Source of the DNA: Bauldia sp963759235
GTDB taxonomy: Bacteria > Pseudomonadota > Alphaproteobacteria > Rhizobiales > Kaistiaceae
Assembly (NCBI GenBank): GCA_963759235.1
Contig: CAVWYO010000006.1
Span: forward strand, 310,001 to 374,000
Reading direction: 5' to 3'
DNA length: 64,000 bases
Both the position numbers and the translations under genes were made by a program. Positions 17,651-26,885 of this stretch are shown here, piece by piece. The stretch's first letter is position 1. The number at the start of each line of letters is the position of its first letter. Under the pieces are notes generated by a model. It saw only the letters and a program-made list of their open reading frames with translations, was not told where the DNA came from and did no database searches.

Positions 17651-17913
17651 GTTAGGTGCAATCACAATTTCCGACAGGAGCAAGGACAATGACGGAGGTT
17701 GCCTTATCCACCGGGACGATCATGCAGGCCGCTGAGGATTTCCTCGCAGTGGTCAATGACGGATCAGGCGTTCGGAATCTCCGCAAGGCGCACGGGATTA
17801 CGCAGCGCCGGCTTGCCAAGGCGGCCAGCCTCCACGTGAATAGCATCCACCGCCTTGAGCGGTTCGAGACTCTCCCAGAAACGAGCTGGTACTCGGTTGG
17901 GCTTGTCGGGCTA

Positions 17914-18970
17914 GAGCAGAATCCAATCTGATTGAAATCGGGGTGGGATTCCCAAATCAGCGTTTGTCTGATTCAAGCTGCATGCTGGTGGAAGGAGGCC
18001 AGCATGCATGGCTCACGCGCTTTCCATGGATCTTCGGCTTCGGGTTATCGCGGCGATTGTCGGTGGCCTGTCGTGCCGGCAGGCGGCTCAGCGGTTTGGG
18101 GTCAGCGCGTCGAGCGCGATCCGCTGGTGGCAGCTGGAACGAGAGCGAGGCTCGTGCGCGCCGCGGAAGCTGGGCGGCGACCGGCGGTCCGGGCGGATCG
18201 AGGCGGAAGCCGCGTTCATTCTGAGCCAAGTTGCGGCAACCCCCGACATAACGCTGGCCGAGCTCGCCGAGAAGCTGCGGCAGGAGCGCGGGCTTGGTGT
18301 CGGCCTTGGGACGATCTGGCGCTTCTTCGACCGACGGGACATCACGTTCAAAAAAAGACGGCGCATGCCGCCGAGCAGGATCGTCCCGACATCGTGAAGC
18401 GACGCGAGGCCTGGTTCGAGGGGCAGTTCGACCTCGATCCACAGCGGCTGGTCTTCGTCGACGAGACCGGGGCGACGACCAAGATGGCGCGCCTGCGCGG
18501 GCGGGCGCCGAGGGGCGAACGTTGCCGGGCTGCCATCCCCCACGGCCACTGGAAGACCACCACCTTCGTCGCCGGCTTGAGGCTGACCGGCATGACGGCG
18601 CCCATGGTGCTCGACGGACCGATGAACGGGCCGGCCTTCCTCGCCTATATCGAACAGGTGCTCGTGCCGACGCTCAAGCCCGGCGACATCGTGATCATGG
18701 ATAACCTCGCTCCCCACAAGGCCGCCGGCGTGCGCAAGGCCATAGAGGACGCAAAAGCAAAGCTCTTCCTGCTGCCGCCCTACAGCCCCGACCTCAACCC
18801 GATCGAGAACGCCTTCGCCAAGCTCAAGGCGCTCTTGCGCAAGGCGGCCGAGCGCACCATAGACGGCCTCTGGCAACGCATCGGCCTTCTCCTCGACGCC
18901 TTCACCCCCCAGGAATGCGCAAACTACTTCGCAGCAGCAGGATACGATGCTACCTGATCGGAAAATGCTC
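17914..18970 (+). mobile_element. IS630-family insertion sequence, apparently complete
   Basis: Bounded on both sides by TA (17912-17913 and 18971-18972), the duplicated target of IS630 elements. The ends form an imperfect inverted repeat: the left reads TAGAGCAGAATCCAATCTG and the inverted right end TAGAGCATTTTCCGATCAG, 14 of 19 matching. The length of 1,057 bp is typical. It contains a two-frame transposase gene with all three catalytic acids. The insertion lies inside the XRE-HGG gene, is in frame with it, and appears recent because both ends and the transposase are intact. Confidence 0.88.
18008..18957 (+). CDS. IS630-family transposase (orfA/orfB joined by -1 frameshift)
   Basis: The first frame (18008-18397) has a helix-turn-helix pair: SMDLRLRVIAAIVGGLSCRQ, AAQRFGVSASSAIRWW and a second HTH ending WRFFDRRDITFKK. 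The second frame, up to 18957, carries the DDE domain: VFVDETGAT, IVIMDNLAPHK and YSPDLNPIENAFAKLK. The frames meet at a run of seven A followed by G near 18348-18355. Slippage back by one base at A-AAA-AAG gives ITFKK joined to KTAHAAEQDRPDIVKRREAW, a continuous IS630 protein of about 316 residues. This arrangement is common for IS630 elements of alphaproteobacteria. The enzyme cuts and pastes the element at TA targets. Confidence 0.87.
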
Positions 18971-19276
18971 TAGCGCTTAGGGAAATCGCCTCTGCCGGAA
19001 TTTCGCCTCAAGGTGCGCGGGCGCGCCCGATATGGGGTGTTACCGCCGACACAGTTTCGTCCCGCCAAAAAAGGGAATGCGGGGCCAGAACGCGGAAGGG
19101 AACCCCGTGCCGGGCAAAGGCGTTCGCCAACGGGCGGTGCAAGTTCCACGGCGGTCTGTCGACCGGGCCATGGACGGCCGAAGGCCGGGAGCGAATCCGA
19201 CAGGCGCAGTTGCGGCGCTGGGCACGCTGGCGGGTCGCACGAGACAAGGTCACCATGCCTTTCTCAACCGGGTCGG

Positions 19277-19640
19277 TCACCGACCCTGGCTCCGGTTATC
19301 AGTTCCCGCCGCCGGCTCGGCGAAGAGATCGCCTTCCCGGATTGTCCTAACGTCTCGAAGAAAGAGAGCTATGCCAAGATCCCATTCGTCAGGATCGAAG
19401 CCGCCGAGAGCCAAGCCAATCCTCTGGCCTACGACCTCGTTGGCGGCACGGAGGGATCGGCGGACAAGTGGGCCATAACGCGACGTGGTCTGCGGTTGGC
19501 TGTGACCGAGCAATGGTCCAATCATGTAAAGGGGCTGGCCGCTCGCTGCGGGCGACAGACTCGAAGGTGTGTTGGAGATCGTGGATACGGACATCGCCGA
19601 GCCCTGCCGCTGCCCGAAATCGCGCCGTGCCCGTGATCAG
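19277..19640 (-). pseudogene. Tyrosine integrase, degenerate C-terminal fragment
   Basis: The minus strand encodes the end of a phage-type integrase: RIHDLQHTFESVA, then after a one-base frame change ASGQPLYMIGPLLGHSQPQTTSRYGPL and LRAANEVVGQRIGLAL. The LLGHSQPQTTSRY block with the nucleophilic Tyr is intact. The box II motif reads HDLQH instead of HDLRH, so a catalytic Arg is lost. The N-terminal two thirds are missing. It lies about 210 bp from tRNA-Arg, the usual position of an island integrase. Confidence 0.75.
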
Positions 19641-19744
19641 CTCCATCCGCTGATAGTCATCCGACATAAGCCTGTCCTCGAGGATATCCTTGAGCCTTCC
19701 TGCTTACGCCGGGTGTCCGGTCGAAACGGGGGGCAGTTCATGTG

Positions 19745-19806
19745 GCCACCTTTGCCACCTTGGCGACCGCCCAAATCACGGTGCCGTGTTACCCCGGTGT
19801 TACCCA
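19745..19806. repeat. Short tandem repeats between integrase remnant and tRNA-Arg
   Basis: GCCACCTT occurs twice in a row near 19745-19762, and GTGTTACCC twice near 19786-19805. Such paired direct repeats next to a tRNA resemble arm-type integrase-binding sites of an attachment region. This reading is tentative. Confidence 0.35.
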
Positions 19807-19851
19807 TAGGACGACAAAATGGAAGCGTTATCTCTAACCAATTGAAATTAT

Positions 19852-19928
<77 letters not shown>

Positions 19929-20167
19929 AAAGAGGCTGATCGGTTAGATAGCCCAGACCGATGACGACGACAATCACCCGCCGGCGGGACGGGCCGGACA
20001 TGGCAAGCCGGCAGGTCCCTACCGCTCCGTCGGCGGCGACCCTCACCGCTCCGCCCGCGCTGTCTTGCCTCGGCGCCGGGCCTTGAAGCGACGCTGCAAC
20101 GATGAATGTTGTGTTTTTCGTTGAATTCGGCGTCAAAGTCCGGGCGAATCCCTGTTCGCTCACCTTT

Positions 20168-20677
20168 ATGCGACGTTTCTTGATCCGCAGTGCCGCTCCT
20201 GCCGACGCCGAGAGCCTGCTGAGGCTGGAGAACCTGGCCTTCGATGCCGATCGCATTTCGGCTCGGAGCTTCCGCCGGCTGATCCGGTCGCGCACGGCCG
20301 CGTGCCGGCTGGTGCGAGCCGGTTTGCAGGTCGCCGGCTACACCCTCCTCCTCTTCAGGAAAGGTACAACCGTGGCGCGCCTCTATTCGATTGCCGTTGC
20401 CGCCGATTGGCGCCACGTCGGGCTGGCGGCTGCTCTCGTCGAGGATGCCGAGGGCGTCGCCCGGCTCCGCGGGATGACCCGGCTGCGTCTGGAGGTTCGC
20501 GAGGACAACCTCCCGGCCATTCGCCTTTACGAACGGCTCGGCTTCCGGCTGACCGGCGCCAAGGCCGGCTACTACGCCGACAAGGCGACGGCGCTTCGCT
20601 ATGAAAAACGCCTGACCCGGCACAGGGGTCGCCCACCACGACGCATGCGGCCGTCGCCGGCCGCCGCCACGGGATAA
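20168..20677 (+). CDS. GNAT-family N-acetyltransferase
   Basis: 169 residues from the ATG at 20168. An upstream in-frame ATG at 20102 adds 22 residues that are not GNAT-like. The acetyl-CoA-binding motif A is visible as RLYSIAVAADWRHVGLAAALVEDAE (landmarks about residues 75-99). The later RLRLEVREDNLPAIRLYERLGFRLTG block is typical of RimI-like enzymes. It should acylate an amino group of a protein or small molecule. It is nine bases upstream of a RimK-like ATP-grasp ligase gene on the same strand, so the two likely act together on an amino-acid or peptide-type product. Confidence 0.88.
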   Translation: MRRFLIRSAAPADAESLLRLENLAFDADRISARSFRRLIRSRTAACRLVRAGLQVAGYTLLLFRKGTTVARLYSIAVAADWRHVGLAAALVEDAEGVARLRGMTRLRLEVREDNLPAIRLYERLGFRLTGAKAGYYADKATALRYEKRLTRHRGRPPRRMRPSPAAATG

Positions 20678-20685
20678 CGGACAAC

Positions 20686-22143
20686 ATGGCCGACTGGGTC
20701 ATTATCGTCGACGCGCCGAAGGACTTTCCCAACGCCGACACGCCGCACAAGGTGATCACCGCCAACGATTATCTCGCCCGGACGAATCTCTTCCGCGGCT
20801 CCCGGCCGAAGCTCATCAACCTCTCGCGCTCCTTCGCCTATCAAAGCCGCGGCTACTATTGCTCGCTGCTTGCCGAGGCGCGCGGCCACCGGATCATTCC
20901 CTCGGTCGAAACGATGATCGATCTCGCCGCGCGCCAGCTCTACGCCCTGGCGCTGCCCGAACTTGACGACGCGCTGGCCAAGGCGATCGGCGGTGCCGTC
21001 GACATGTCGATCCCCGAGCGCATCCTGGTCTATTTCGGCGCGGTCGAGGATCGCCGCTTCGACCGCTTCGGCAGGCTGCTCTTCGACTGGTTCCGCTGCC
21101 CGGTGCTGGAAGTCTCGGTCGAGGCCGGCGACCGACCCCAGATCAAGCGCCTCGCCGCGGTTCCGGTGACCAAGCTCACGTCCCCCGGCCTCGCCTTTTT
21201 TCATGAAGCCCTTCACCAGCACACCCGGCGGGAATGGCGCTCGAAGAAGGACCGGCTGCCGCCGCGTTACTCGTTCGCCGCCCTCCACGACCCCAACGAA
21301 AAGATGCCGCCCTCCAGCGTTGCCAGCCTCAAGCACTGGGCGAGGATCGCCGCCAAGCTCGGCGTCGAGGTCGAGCCGATCACCCGTCGCGATCTCGCCC
21401 GGCTCGCCGAGTTCGACGCTCTTTTCATTCGCGAGACCACATCGATCGACAATCACACCTATCGCTTCGCCCGCCGCGCCGTGCAGGAAGGCATGCCGGT
21501 GATCGACGACCCGATCTCGATGATCCGCTGCACCAACAAGATCTATCTGCACGAATTGATGACCGGCAACGGCATCGCGGTGCCGCCTACCGTCATCATC
21601 GTCGGCAGGCAGGATCTTGCCCGCGCCGCCGACGAGCTCGGCTTTCCGATGGTCCTCAAGATCCCGGATTCGTCGTTCTCCCGTGGCGTCGCCAAGGTCG
21701 ACAGCCCCGCCGATCTCGCCGCGCTGTTCAAGGCGTGGTACGAAGACACCGACCTTCTGCTTGCCCAGAAGTTCATGCCGACCGACTTCGACTGGCGGGT
21801 CGGCGTCCTCGGCGGCAAGCCGCTCTTCGTCACCCAGTACATGATGGCCAAGAAGCACTGGCAGATCGTCAAGCATCGCGCCGACGGCAAGGCGCTGGAA
21901 GGCGGCTTCCACACACTGCCGCTGGGTGAGGCGCCGCCGGCCGTGATCGATGTCGGCCTTCACGCCGCCCAGTTGATCGGCAGCGGCCTCTACGGGGTCG
22001 ACATCAAGGAAACCGGCGAGGGCATTTTCGTCGTCGAGGTCAACGACAACCCCAATATCGATCACGGCGTCGAGGATCAGGGTGAGAAGGACCAGGTCTG
22101 GATCGAACTGACCAAATGGTTTATCGACCGGCTCGAATCCTAG
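20686..22143 (+). CDS. RimK-like ATP-grasp ligase with N-terminal RLAN domain
   Basis: 485 residues. The first about 150 residues (WVIIVDAPKDFPNAD, LINLSRSFAYQSRGYYCSLL) match the RLAN domain, the N-terminal module found in front of certain RimK-type ATP-grasp ligases. The ATP-grasp part follows: SMIRCTNKIYLHELM, FPMVLKIPDSSFSRGVAKV, LLAQKFMPTDFDWRVGVL, and the Mg2+-binding end IFVVEVNDNPNIDHGVED. Such enzymes form amide bonds between an acyl phosphate and an amine. The substrate is unknown. The coupling to a GNAT gene suggests a two-step conjugation; a separate fucosyltransferase-like gene follows 76 bp downstream. Confidence 0.88.
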   Translation: MADWVIIVDAPKDFPNADTPHKVITANDYLARTNLFRGSRPKLINLSRSFAYQSRGYYCSLLAEARGHRIIPSVETMIDLAARQLYALALPELDDALAKAIGGAVDMSIPERILVYFGAVEDRRFDRFGRLLFDWFRCPVLEVSVEAGDRPQIKRLAAVPVTKLTSPGLAFFHEALHQHTRREWRSKKDRLPPRYSFAALHDPNEKMPPSSVASLKHWARIAAKLGVEVEPITRRDLARLAEFDALFIRETTSIDNHTYRFARRAVQEGMPVIDDPISMIRCTNKIYLHELMTGNGIAVPPTVIIVGRQDLARAADELGFPMVLKIPDSSFSRGVAKVDSPADLAALFKAWYEDTDLLLAQKFMPTDFDWRVGVLGGKPLFVTQYMMAKKHWQIVKHRADGKALEGGFHTLPLGEAPPAVIDVGLHAAQLIGSGLYGVDIKETGEGIFVVEVNDNPNIDHGVEDQGEKDQVWIELTKWFIDRLES

Positions 22144-22219
22144 GGCCGAAGCGACTTTCCACTGCGCCGGCCGGGGTCGGCTGGCTGGTCTGTCATGCCC
22201 ATTCGCCTCGGCTCTCGAA

Positions 22220-23479
22220 ATGCCGGCGGCCGGTAACGGCGTCCAACAGGAGCGGCGTGTGGCGGTTTATTACTCCCGACCCGATGGTCTCGGCGCCCGG
22301 CTGCTCGGCCTGGTCGGCGCGATGCGCGTCGCGGCGAAGCTCGACGCCGATTTCTTCTTCGACTGGCCGGCGCTTCCTCTGAAGCACGCCGGCGGCCACT
22401 ACGACGTCGGCTATTTCTTCGATCCGTCCTTCGTCGCCGAGCATCATCCGGGCCGCAAGTTCACCAGCGACCAATTGGCAAGCCTCCTGAACGAGGATTT
22501 CATTCGCGATCATTCGGTCGAGGAGGCGCGCCAAGCCCTACGGACGCGCCAGGCTGAGGGCAACGCCGACATTTTTCTCGAAGGCTGGATCACCTCGTTC
22601 AAGGGCGAAAGCAGGAAGCTGGTCGCCGATGAAATGAGGAGCCTCTATCGATCTCTTCCTTTCGGTCGCGACATCGGTTCGGCCGTCGCGGCCGCGCTCG
22701 AGGCGTTCCGGCAAACGGTCGGCGGGGGGAGGACCCTCGGCATCCATGTTCGGCTCGGTGACGTCACCGGCGGCTTGTCGCGCGTCAAATGGTACCCGAC
22801 CAAATATCTGCCGCTTGATTACTATCGGCGCGCCATCCAGCGGCATCAGGAGCGTTTCGACAGGATTATCCTGTTCTCCAACGACCGGAACGTCGGAGAC
22901 GTTGTCGGCGAGACGTCCGACAAGACCATTGTCTCGTCCGAAATATTCCGTGGTGATGGGCTGAACGACGTGCAGTTGGCCATGGCGGAATTGGCAATGC
23001 TCGGCCACTGCCGCGAGATTTTCGCGCCGGCCGCGTCGGCTTTCTCCAAGGCGAGCGAGCTGTTTTACGGCGCCACGATGATATCGGTGGGAAGTCTCTT
23101 CACCGGGGATGAAATGTTCGCGGAGCTGATGAATTTCCGTGACGATTGTCTTCTTTATGTGGAGGACTACGCGCGCATCGCCACGGCGGCCCGGCTGGCT
23201 TCGATCAAGCGCCACAAGCCGGCGCTGCAGGAACTCCTGCCGGTCATCGATCGCCTGCAGGACGAGTGGATCCATGAGACCCGTCTGTCCACCCTGTATC
23301 CACGATGCCTGTGGCGCGCCGGCCGCAAGGAAGAGGCGATCGCCGCCGCCGAAATGGTCCTGCCGCTTGGCATCGCGCTGTCGCCCGGATTGTTCGCCTG
23401 CTATGCCCGATGGATAAGAGACCGCGACCCGGAGCGATCGGCGGAAATCAAGGCCGCCCTCGCCGGGTTGACGCGATGA
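22220..23479 (+). CDS. NodZ/O-fucosyltransferase-like glycosyltransferase (putative)
   Basis: 419 residues. The segment GIHVRLGD (about residues 175-182) is the HxRxGD motif of fucosyltransferases of the NodZ/FUT8 type. It is followed by YYRRAIQRHQERFDRIILFSNDRNV and AMAELAMLGHCREIFAPAASAFSKASELF, the usual nucleotide-sugar half with its late Ser-rich stretch. The N-terminal YSRPDGLGARLLGLVGAMRVAAKL resembles the start of such enzymes. A helical tail of about 100 residues (330-419) looks like helix-turn-helix repeats. The donor and acceptor are unknown; a surface glycan is plausible. It shares a strand with the ATP-grasp gene. Confidence 0.7.
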   Translation: MPAAGNGVQQERRVAVYYSRPDGLGARLLGLVGAMRVAAKLDADFFFDWPALPLKHAGGHYDVGYFFDPSFVAEHHPGRKFTSDQLASLLNEDFIRDHSVEEARQALRTRQAEGNADIFLEGWITSFKGESRKLVADEMRSLYRSLPFGRDIGSAVAAALEAFRQTVGGGRTLGIHVRLGDVTGGLSRVKWYPTKYLPLDYYRRAIQRHQERFDRIILFSNDRNVGDVVGETSDKTIVSSEIFRGDGLNDVQLAMAELAMLGHCREIFAPAASAFSKASELFYGATMISVGSLFTGDEMFAELMNFRDDCLLYVEDYARIATAARLASIKRHKPALQELLPVIDRLQDEWIHETRLSTLYPRCLWRAGRKEEAIAAAEMVLPLGIALSPGLFACYARWIRDRDPERSAEIKAALAGLTR

Positions 23480-23561
23480 CGCTCATCACCAGGGCGGGCC
23501 GCCGCCGCCTTTTCGCCGTTTTGAGGGCGGCTAGCTCAAATCAACGTCGCGGGGGTGAGTC

Positions 23562-23855
23562 GTGAAGACCGTTTTCGTTGCCATAACGGCCGGGCTGCTG
23601 GCCGGCTGTATGAGCCTCGGCGGCGCGCCGCACGGACCGGAACGCGGCATCTGGGTCCGCACCGACGGCCAGTCCGGTCGCGACAATCCTGCCCTCCAGC
23701 AGCAATTCGCGACCGACCAGGCCTTTTGCAGCGACCGGGGCCAGGTCAATCAGCTTTGCATGACCCAGCGCGGTTACATCCTCGTGCCGGAGAGCCAGGC
23801 CGCTGCCAAGGCCGCCCAACTGCGCGCGGCAGCGGCAGCCCGTGCCGGCACCTGA
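23562..23855 (+). CDS. Small putative lipoprotein
   Basis: 97 residues. The N-terminus MKTVFVAITAGLLAGCMSLGG is a lipoprotein signal with lipobox LAGC, so Cys16 should be lipidated. The mature part is short, with two further Cys (FCSDRG, LCMTQRG) that could form a disulphide, and ends in an Ala-rich helix. No family is recognised with confidence; similar short lipoproteins are frequent in Hyphomicrobiales. Confidence 0.75.
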   Translation: MKTVFVAITAGLLAGCMSLGGAPHGPERGIWVRTDGQSGRDNPALQQQFATDQAFCSDRGQVNQLCMTQRGYILVPESQAAAKAAQLRAAAAARAGT

Positions 23856-23959
23856 CGGCCGCCGACGGCCGGACCCTTAGCCTTCCAACGTCCTCGGCGA
23901 TGGCGTAGATGAGTCGGCGACGACGTTTCGCCTGATCCGCACCCTCTCACCGATTGTCC

Positions 23960-25198
23960 ATGACGCCCGACGCTTCGTCGCCCCAGCCCGCCTGGGGCGC
24001 CCTCCGCCACCGCGGCTTTGCGCTCTACTGGGCGTCGCGCTTCTGCACGACCTTCGCGACCCAGATCGTCAGCGTCGCGGTCGGCTGGCAGGTCTACGAT
24101 CTGACCCGCAACCCCTTCGACCTCGGCCTGGTCGGGCTGGTCCAGTTCGCGCCGGCGCTGCTCCTGGTCCTGGTCACCGGCACGGTTTCCGATCGCTTCA
24201 ACCGGCGGATCATCGTTGCCCTCTGTCAGGCCGCCGAAGCGGCGTGCGCGGGCGCGCTGCTGTTGTTGATCGTCTACGGCGAGCTCTCGGTGACGGCGAT
24301 CTTCGCCACGCTGGCGGTCTTCGGTGTGGCGCGCGCCTTCATGAACCCGGCCTCCCAGTCGCTGATTCCCAATCTCGTTCCGACCGAGGCGCTGGCGAGC
24401 GCCATCGCGCTCTCCTCGTCCTCCTGGCAGATCGCCGTGATTCTCGGTCCGGTGGCCGGCGGCCTGCTTTACGGGATCGGCGCCGATGTCGCTTACACGA
24501 CGGCGCTGCTTCTGTTCGCCGGTGCCGCCGTGATCATCGCCTTGGTGCCGCGTCCCCCGCAGAAAACCATGCCCGAGCCGACGACATGGGCGACCGTGGT
24601 CGCCGGCTTCCGCTACGTCTGGCACGAGAAGATCGTGCTCGGCGCTATTTCGCTCGACCTGTTCGCCGTTCTTCTCGGCGGGGCGGTTGCCCTCCTGCCC
24701 GCCTATGCCCGCGACATCCTCGAGGTCGGTCCATGGGGCCTCGGCCTGTTGCGGTCGGCGCCGGGTATCGGCGCGATCGGCGTCGCGCTCGTCCTGGCCG
24801 CCCGACCGATCCGCGACCACGCCGGCCTGATCATGTTCACCTGCGTCGGCCTGTTCGGCATGTTCAACCTGATCTTCGGGGTCTCGACCGCCGTCTGGCT
24901 TTCGGTGGCGGCGCTGGCGCTCGCCGGCGCGGCGGACATGGTCAGCGTCTATGTGCGCGAGACGCTGATCCAGCTGTGGACGCCGGACGCGGTGCGTGGC
25001 CGGGTGAATGCCGTCAACATGATGTTCGTCGGCGCGTCGAACGAGCTCGGCGAATTTCGCGCCGGCTCCGTCGCCGCGCTGATTGGCGTCGTGCCGGCGG
25101 TGGCGCTCGGCGGGGCCGGCACCATCGCCGTGGCGCTCCTCTGGATGAGGTGGTTCCCGGCTCTGCGCCGGGCACGCCACCTCAGCGGTCGGGTGTGA
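23960..25198 (+). CDS. Major facilitator superfamily transporter (EntS-like exporter type)
   Basis: 412 residues with about 12 membrane helices. The loop between helices 2 and 3 reads GTVSDRFNRRIIVALCQ, the MFS G-x-x-x-D-R motif. Helix 5 shows the exporter-like ALSSSSWQIAVILGPVAGGLLY pattern seen in the EntS/DHA3 branch, which exports siderophores and drugs. I start at the ATG at 23960. A TTG two codons earlier is in frame but less likely. The substrate is unknown, and no siderophore genes are nearby. Confidence 0.88.
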   Translation: MTPDASSPQPAWGALRHRGFALYWASRFCTTFATQIVSVAVGWQVYDLTRNPFDLGLVGLVQFAPALLLVLVTGTVSDRFNRRIIVALCQAAEAACAGALLLLIVYGELSVTAIFATLAVFGVARAFMNPASQSLIPNLVPTEALASAIALSSSSWQIAVILGPVAGGLLYGIGADVAYTTALLLFAGAAVIIALVPRPPQKTMPEPTTWATVVAGFRYVWHEKIVLGAISLDLFAVLLGGAVALLPAYARDILEVGPWGLGLLRSAPGIGAIGVALVLAARPIRDHAGLIMFTCVGLFGMFNLIFGVSTAVWLSVAALALAGAADMVSVYVRETLIQLWTPDAVRGRVNAVNMMFVGASNELGEFRAGSVAALIGVVPAVALGGAGTIAVALLWMRWFPALRRARHLSGRV

Positions 25199-25292
25199 GG
25201 TCCCACCTCGGATCGTTTAATTGGCGGACCGCCGCCCGAGATTCACCGCGCGACGCGGCCGTGATAGAACGCCCCGATCTTGCGAGGAGCGC

Positions 25293-26660
25293 ATGGCCGA
25301 TCGGAATCGCGAAGCTGATGCGACCGGGCTGATCTACCGCCTCGACGACCGGCCCGACTTCGGACGCAGCCTGCTTGCCGCGACCCAGCATGTGCTTGCC
25401 AGCGTGGTCGCCATCGTCACGCCGACTCTGGTGATCGGAGGGGCGCTCGATCTGGGCAGCGATCTGCCGTTCCTCATCTCGATGTCGCTGATGGTCTCCG
25501 GCGTCGCGACCTTCATCCAGTCCCATCGCGTCGGTCCCGTCGGTTCGGGACTGTTGAGCCTGCAAGGCACCAGCTTTTCCTTTGTCGGTGCGATCTCCGC
25601 CGCCGGCCTCTCCGTCAAGCAGGCGGGCGGCGGGCCCGAAGCGATGCTGGCAATGATCTTCGGCCTCTGCCTGGCGGGCAGCCTCGTCGAAATCGTCCTC
25701 AGCCGGTTTGTCGACCGGCTCCGCCGGATAATCACGCCGACCGTCACGGGTGTTGTCATTACCGTGATCGGCATGAGCCTCGTCTCCGTCGGCTTCACCG
25801 ACGCCGCTGGTGGCAGCGGGGCCGCGAATTTCGGCGATCCCCGCAATCTCGGGCTGGCCGCTATCTGCATTGCGGTGATCGTCGCCGCGAACTTTCAGCC
25901 GGTCTACAACCTCCGTATTGGCGCCGTGCTCGCTGGCATCGCCGTGGGTTGTCTGGTCGCCGCGCCGTTCGGTTTGATCGATTTCAGCGGTCTTTTGAAC
26001 CAGGCGGCGATCACCGTCCCGGTCCCGTTCAAATACGGCCTCGACTTCGACCCAACGCTGTTCATCCCGATCGCATTCCTTTATCTGATCACGGCCATCG
26101 AGACGACCGGCGATCTCACCGCCAATTCGGTCATTTCCGGCGAGCCGATCGAAGGCCCCGTCTATCTGCGGCGCATCCGTGCGGGCATCCTCGGCGACGG
26201 CGTCAATTCGATGATCGCCGCGACCTTCAACACGTTTCCGAACACCACCTTCAGCCAGAACAACGGCGTCATTCAGCTGACCGGCATCGCCAGCCGACAC
26301 GTCGCCCTCTTCACCGCGCCGATCCTCGTTCTTCTCGGCCTGTTCCCTATTTTCGGCGCCATATTCACCATCGTCCCGACGCCGGTTATCGGCGGCGCCT
26401 TGATCGTCCTCTTCGGCTCGATTGCCGCCGCCGGCATCCGTATCCTGTCGAACCAGCCGTTCGACCGGAAACGCATTTTCGTCATCAGCGTGTCGCTCGG
26501 ACTGGGCCTTGGCGTGACGCTGGTGCCGGATGCCTTGCGGGGGCTACCGGAAGCGGTGCGAAACATCCTCGGATCGGGTGTCACCATCGCCGGGCTTTCG
26601 GCGATCTTGCTGACGCTGGCGATCCCCGAGCCGAAGTCCGCGGATGCCGGCGCCGGCTGA
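25293..26660 (+). CDS. NCS2-family xanthine/uracil permease
   Basis: 455 residues with about 12-14 membrane segments. The NCS2 signature is clear: helix 1 ends in QHVLASVVAIVTPTLVIGG, helix 3 has SLQGTSFSFVGAI, helix 8 has FLYLITAIETTGDLTANSV with the substrate-binding Glu, and helix 10 has FNTFPNTTFSQNNGVIQLTG. QNNG at this place favours xanthine or urate transporters over uracil permeases. The ATG at 25293 follows GAGGAGC. It is likely a proton or sodium symporter in the inner membrane. Confidence 0.92.
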   Translation: MADRNREADATGLIYRLDDRPDFGRSLLAATQHVLASVVAIVTPTLVIGGALDLGSDLPFLISMSLMVSGVATFIQSHRVGPVGSGLLSLQGTSFSFVGAISAAGLSVKQAGGGPEAMLAMIFGLCLAGSLVEIVLSRFVDRLRRIITPTVTGVVITVIGMSLVSVGFTDAAGGSGAANFGDPRNLGLAAICIAVIVAANFQPVYNLRIGAVLAGIAVGCLVAAPFGLIDFSGLLNQAAITVPVPFKYGLDFDPTLFIPIAFLYLITAIETTGDLTANSVISGEPIEGPVYLRRIRAGILGDGVNSMIAATFNTFPNTTFSQNNGVIQLTGIASRHVALFTAPILVLLGLFPIFGAIFTIVPTPVIGGALIVLFGSIAAAGIRILSNQPFDRKRIFVISVSLGLGLGVTLVPDALRGLPEAVRNILGSGVTIAGLSAILLTLAIPEPKSADAGAG

Positions 26661-26885
26661 GACCGCGCGGCGGCGAGTCCGCTACGCGCAGGTTTCGAGT
26701 CCGCGGCAAGCCTGGGGAAGCTCACCGAGCCCGGAGCCCGATCAACCGGTCGCCTGTTTCGTCGCCCTCAGCCACCGCATTTCCTCGCTCACCGAGATTT
26801 TATCGAAGTTACCTTGCCAGAGAGGTAAGGGCGGCTATCTTCCGCGCCAAGAGGAAGACCGGCCGATCCGCGGCCCGATCGTTCC

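Larger units (their letters stand above)
17689..19350 (+). pseudogene. XRE helix-turn-helix/HGG-motif protein interrupted by IS630
   Basis: The N-terminal part (17689-17913) encodes an XRE-type helix-turn-helix (VRNLRKAHGITQRRLAKAASLHVNSIHRLE). It is cut at a TA by the IS630 element. Downstream of the IS the same frame resumes with ALREIASAGISPQGARARPIWGV. It continues with CGARTRKGTPCRAKAFANGRC and KFHGGLSTGPWTAEGRERIRQAQ, a Cys-containing HGG motif seen in phage and island proteins. Deleting the 1,057-bp element plus one copy of the TA (1,059 bp, 353 codons) restores an uninterrupted frame of 200 codons to the TAA at 19348-19350. The last 15-20 residues may be chimeric because an integrase remnant overlaps on the other strand. 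The intact protein would be a DNA-binding regulator of the former element; its exact role is unknown. Confidence 0.75.

Noticed and set aside
20599..22065. 488-codon open frame on the minus strand opposite the ATP-grasp gene
   Set aside because: Antisense shadow; the plus strand has clear RLAN and ATP-grasp motifs.
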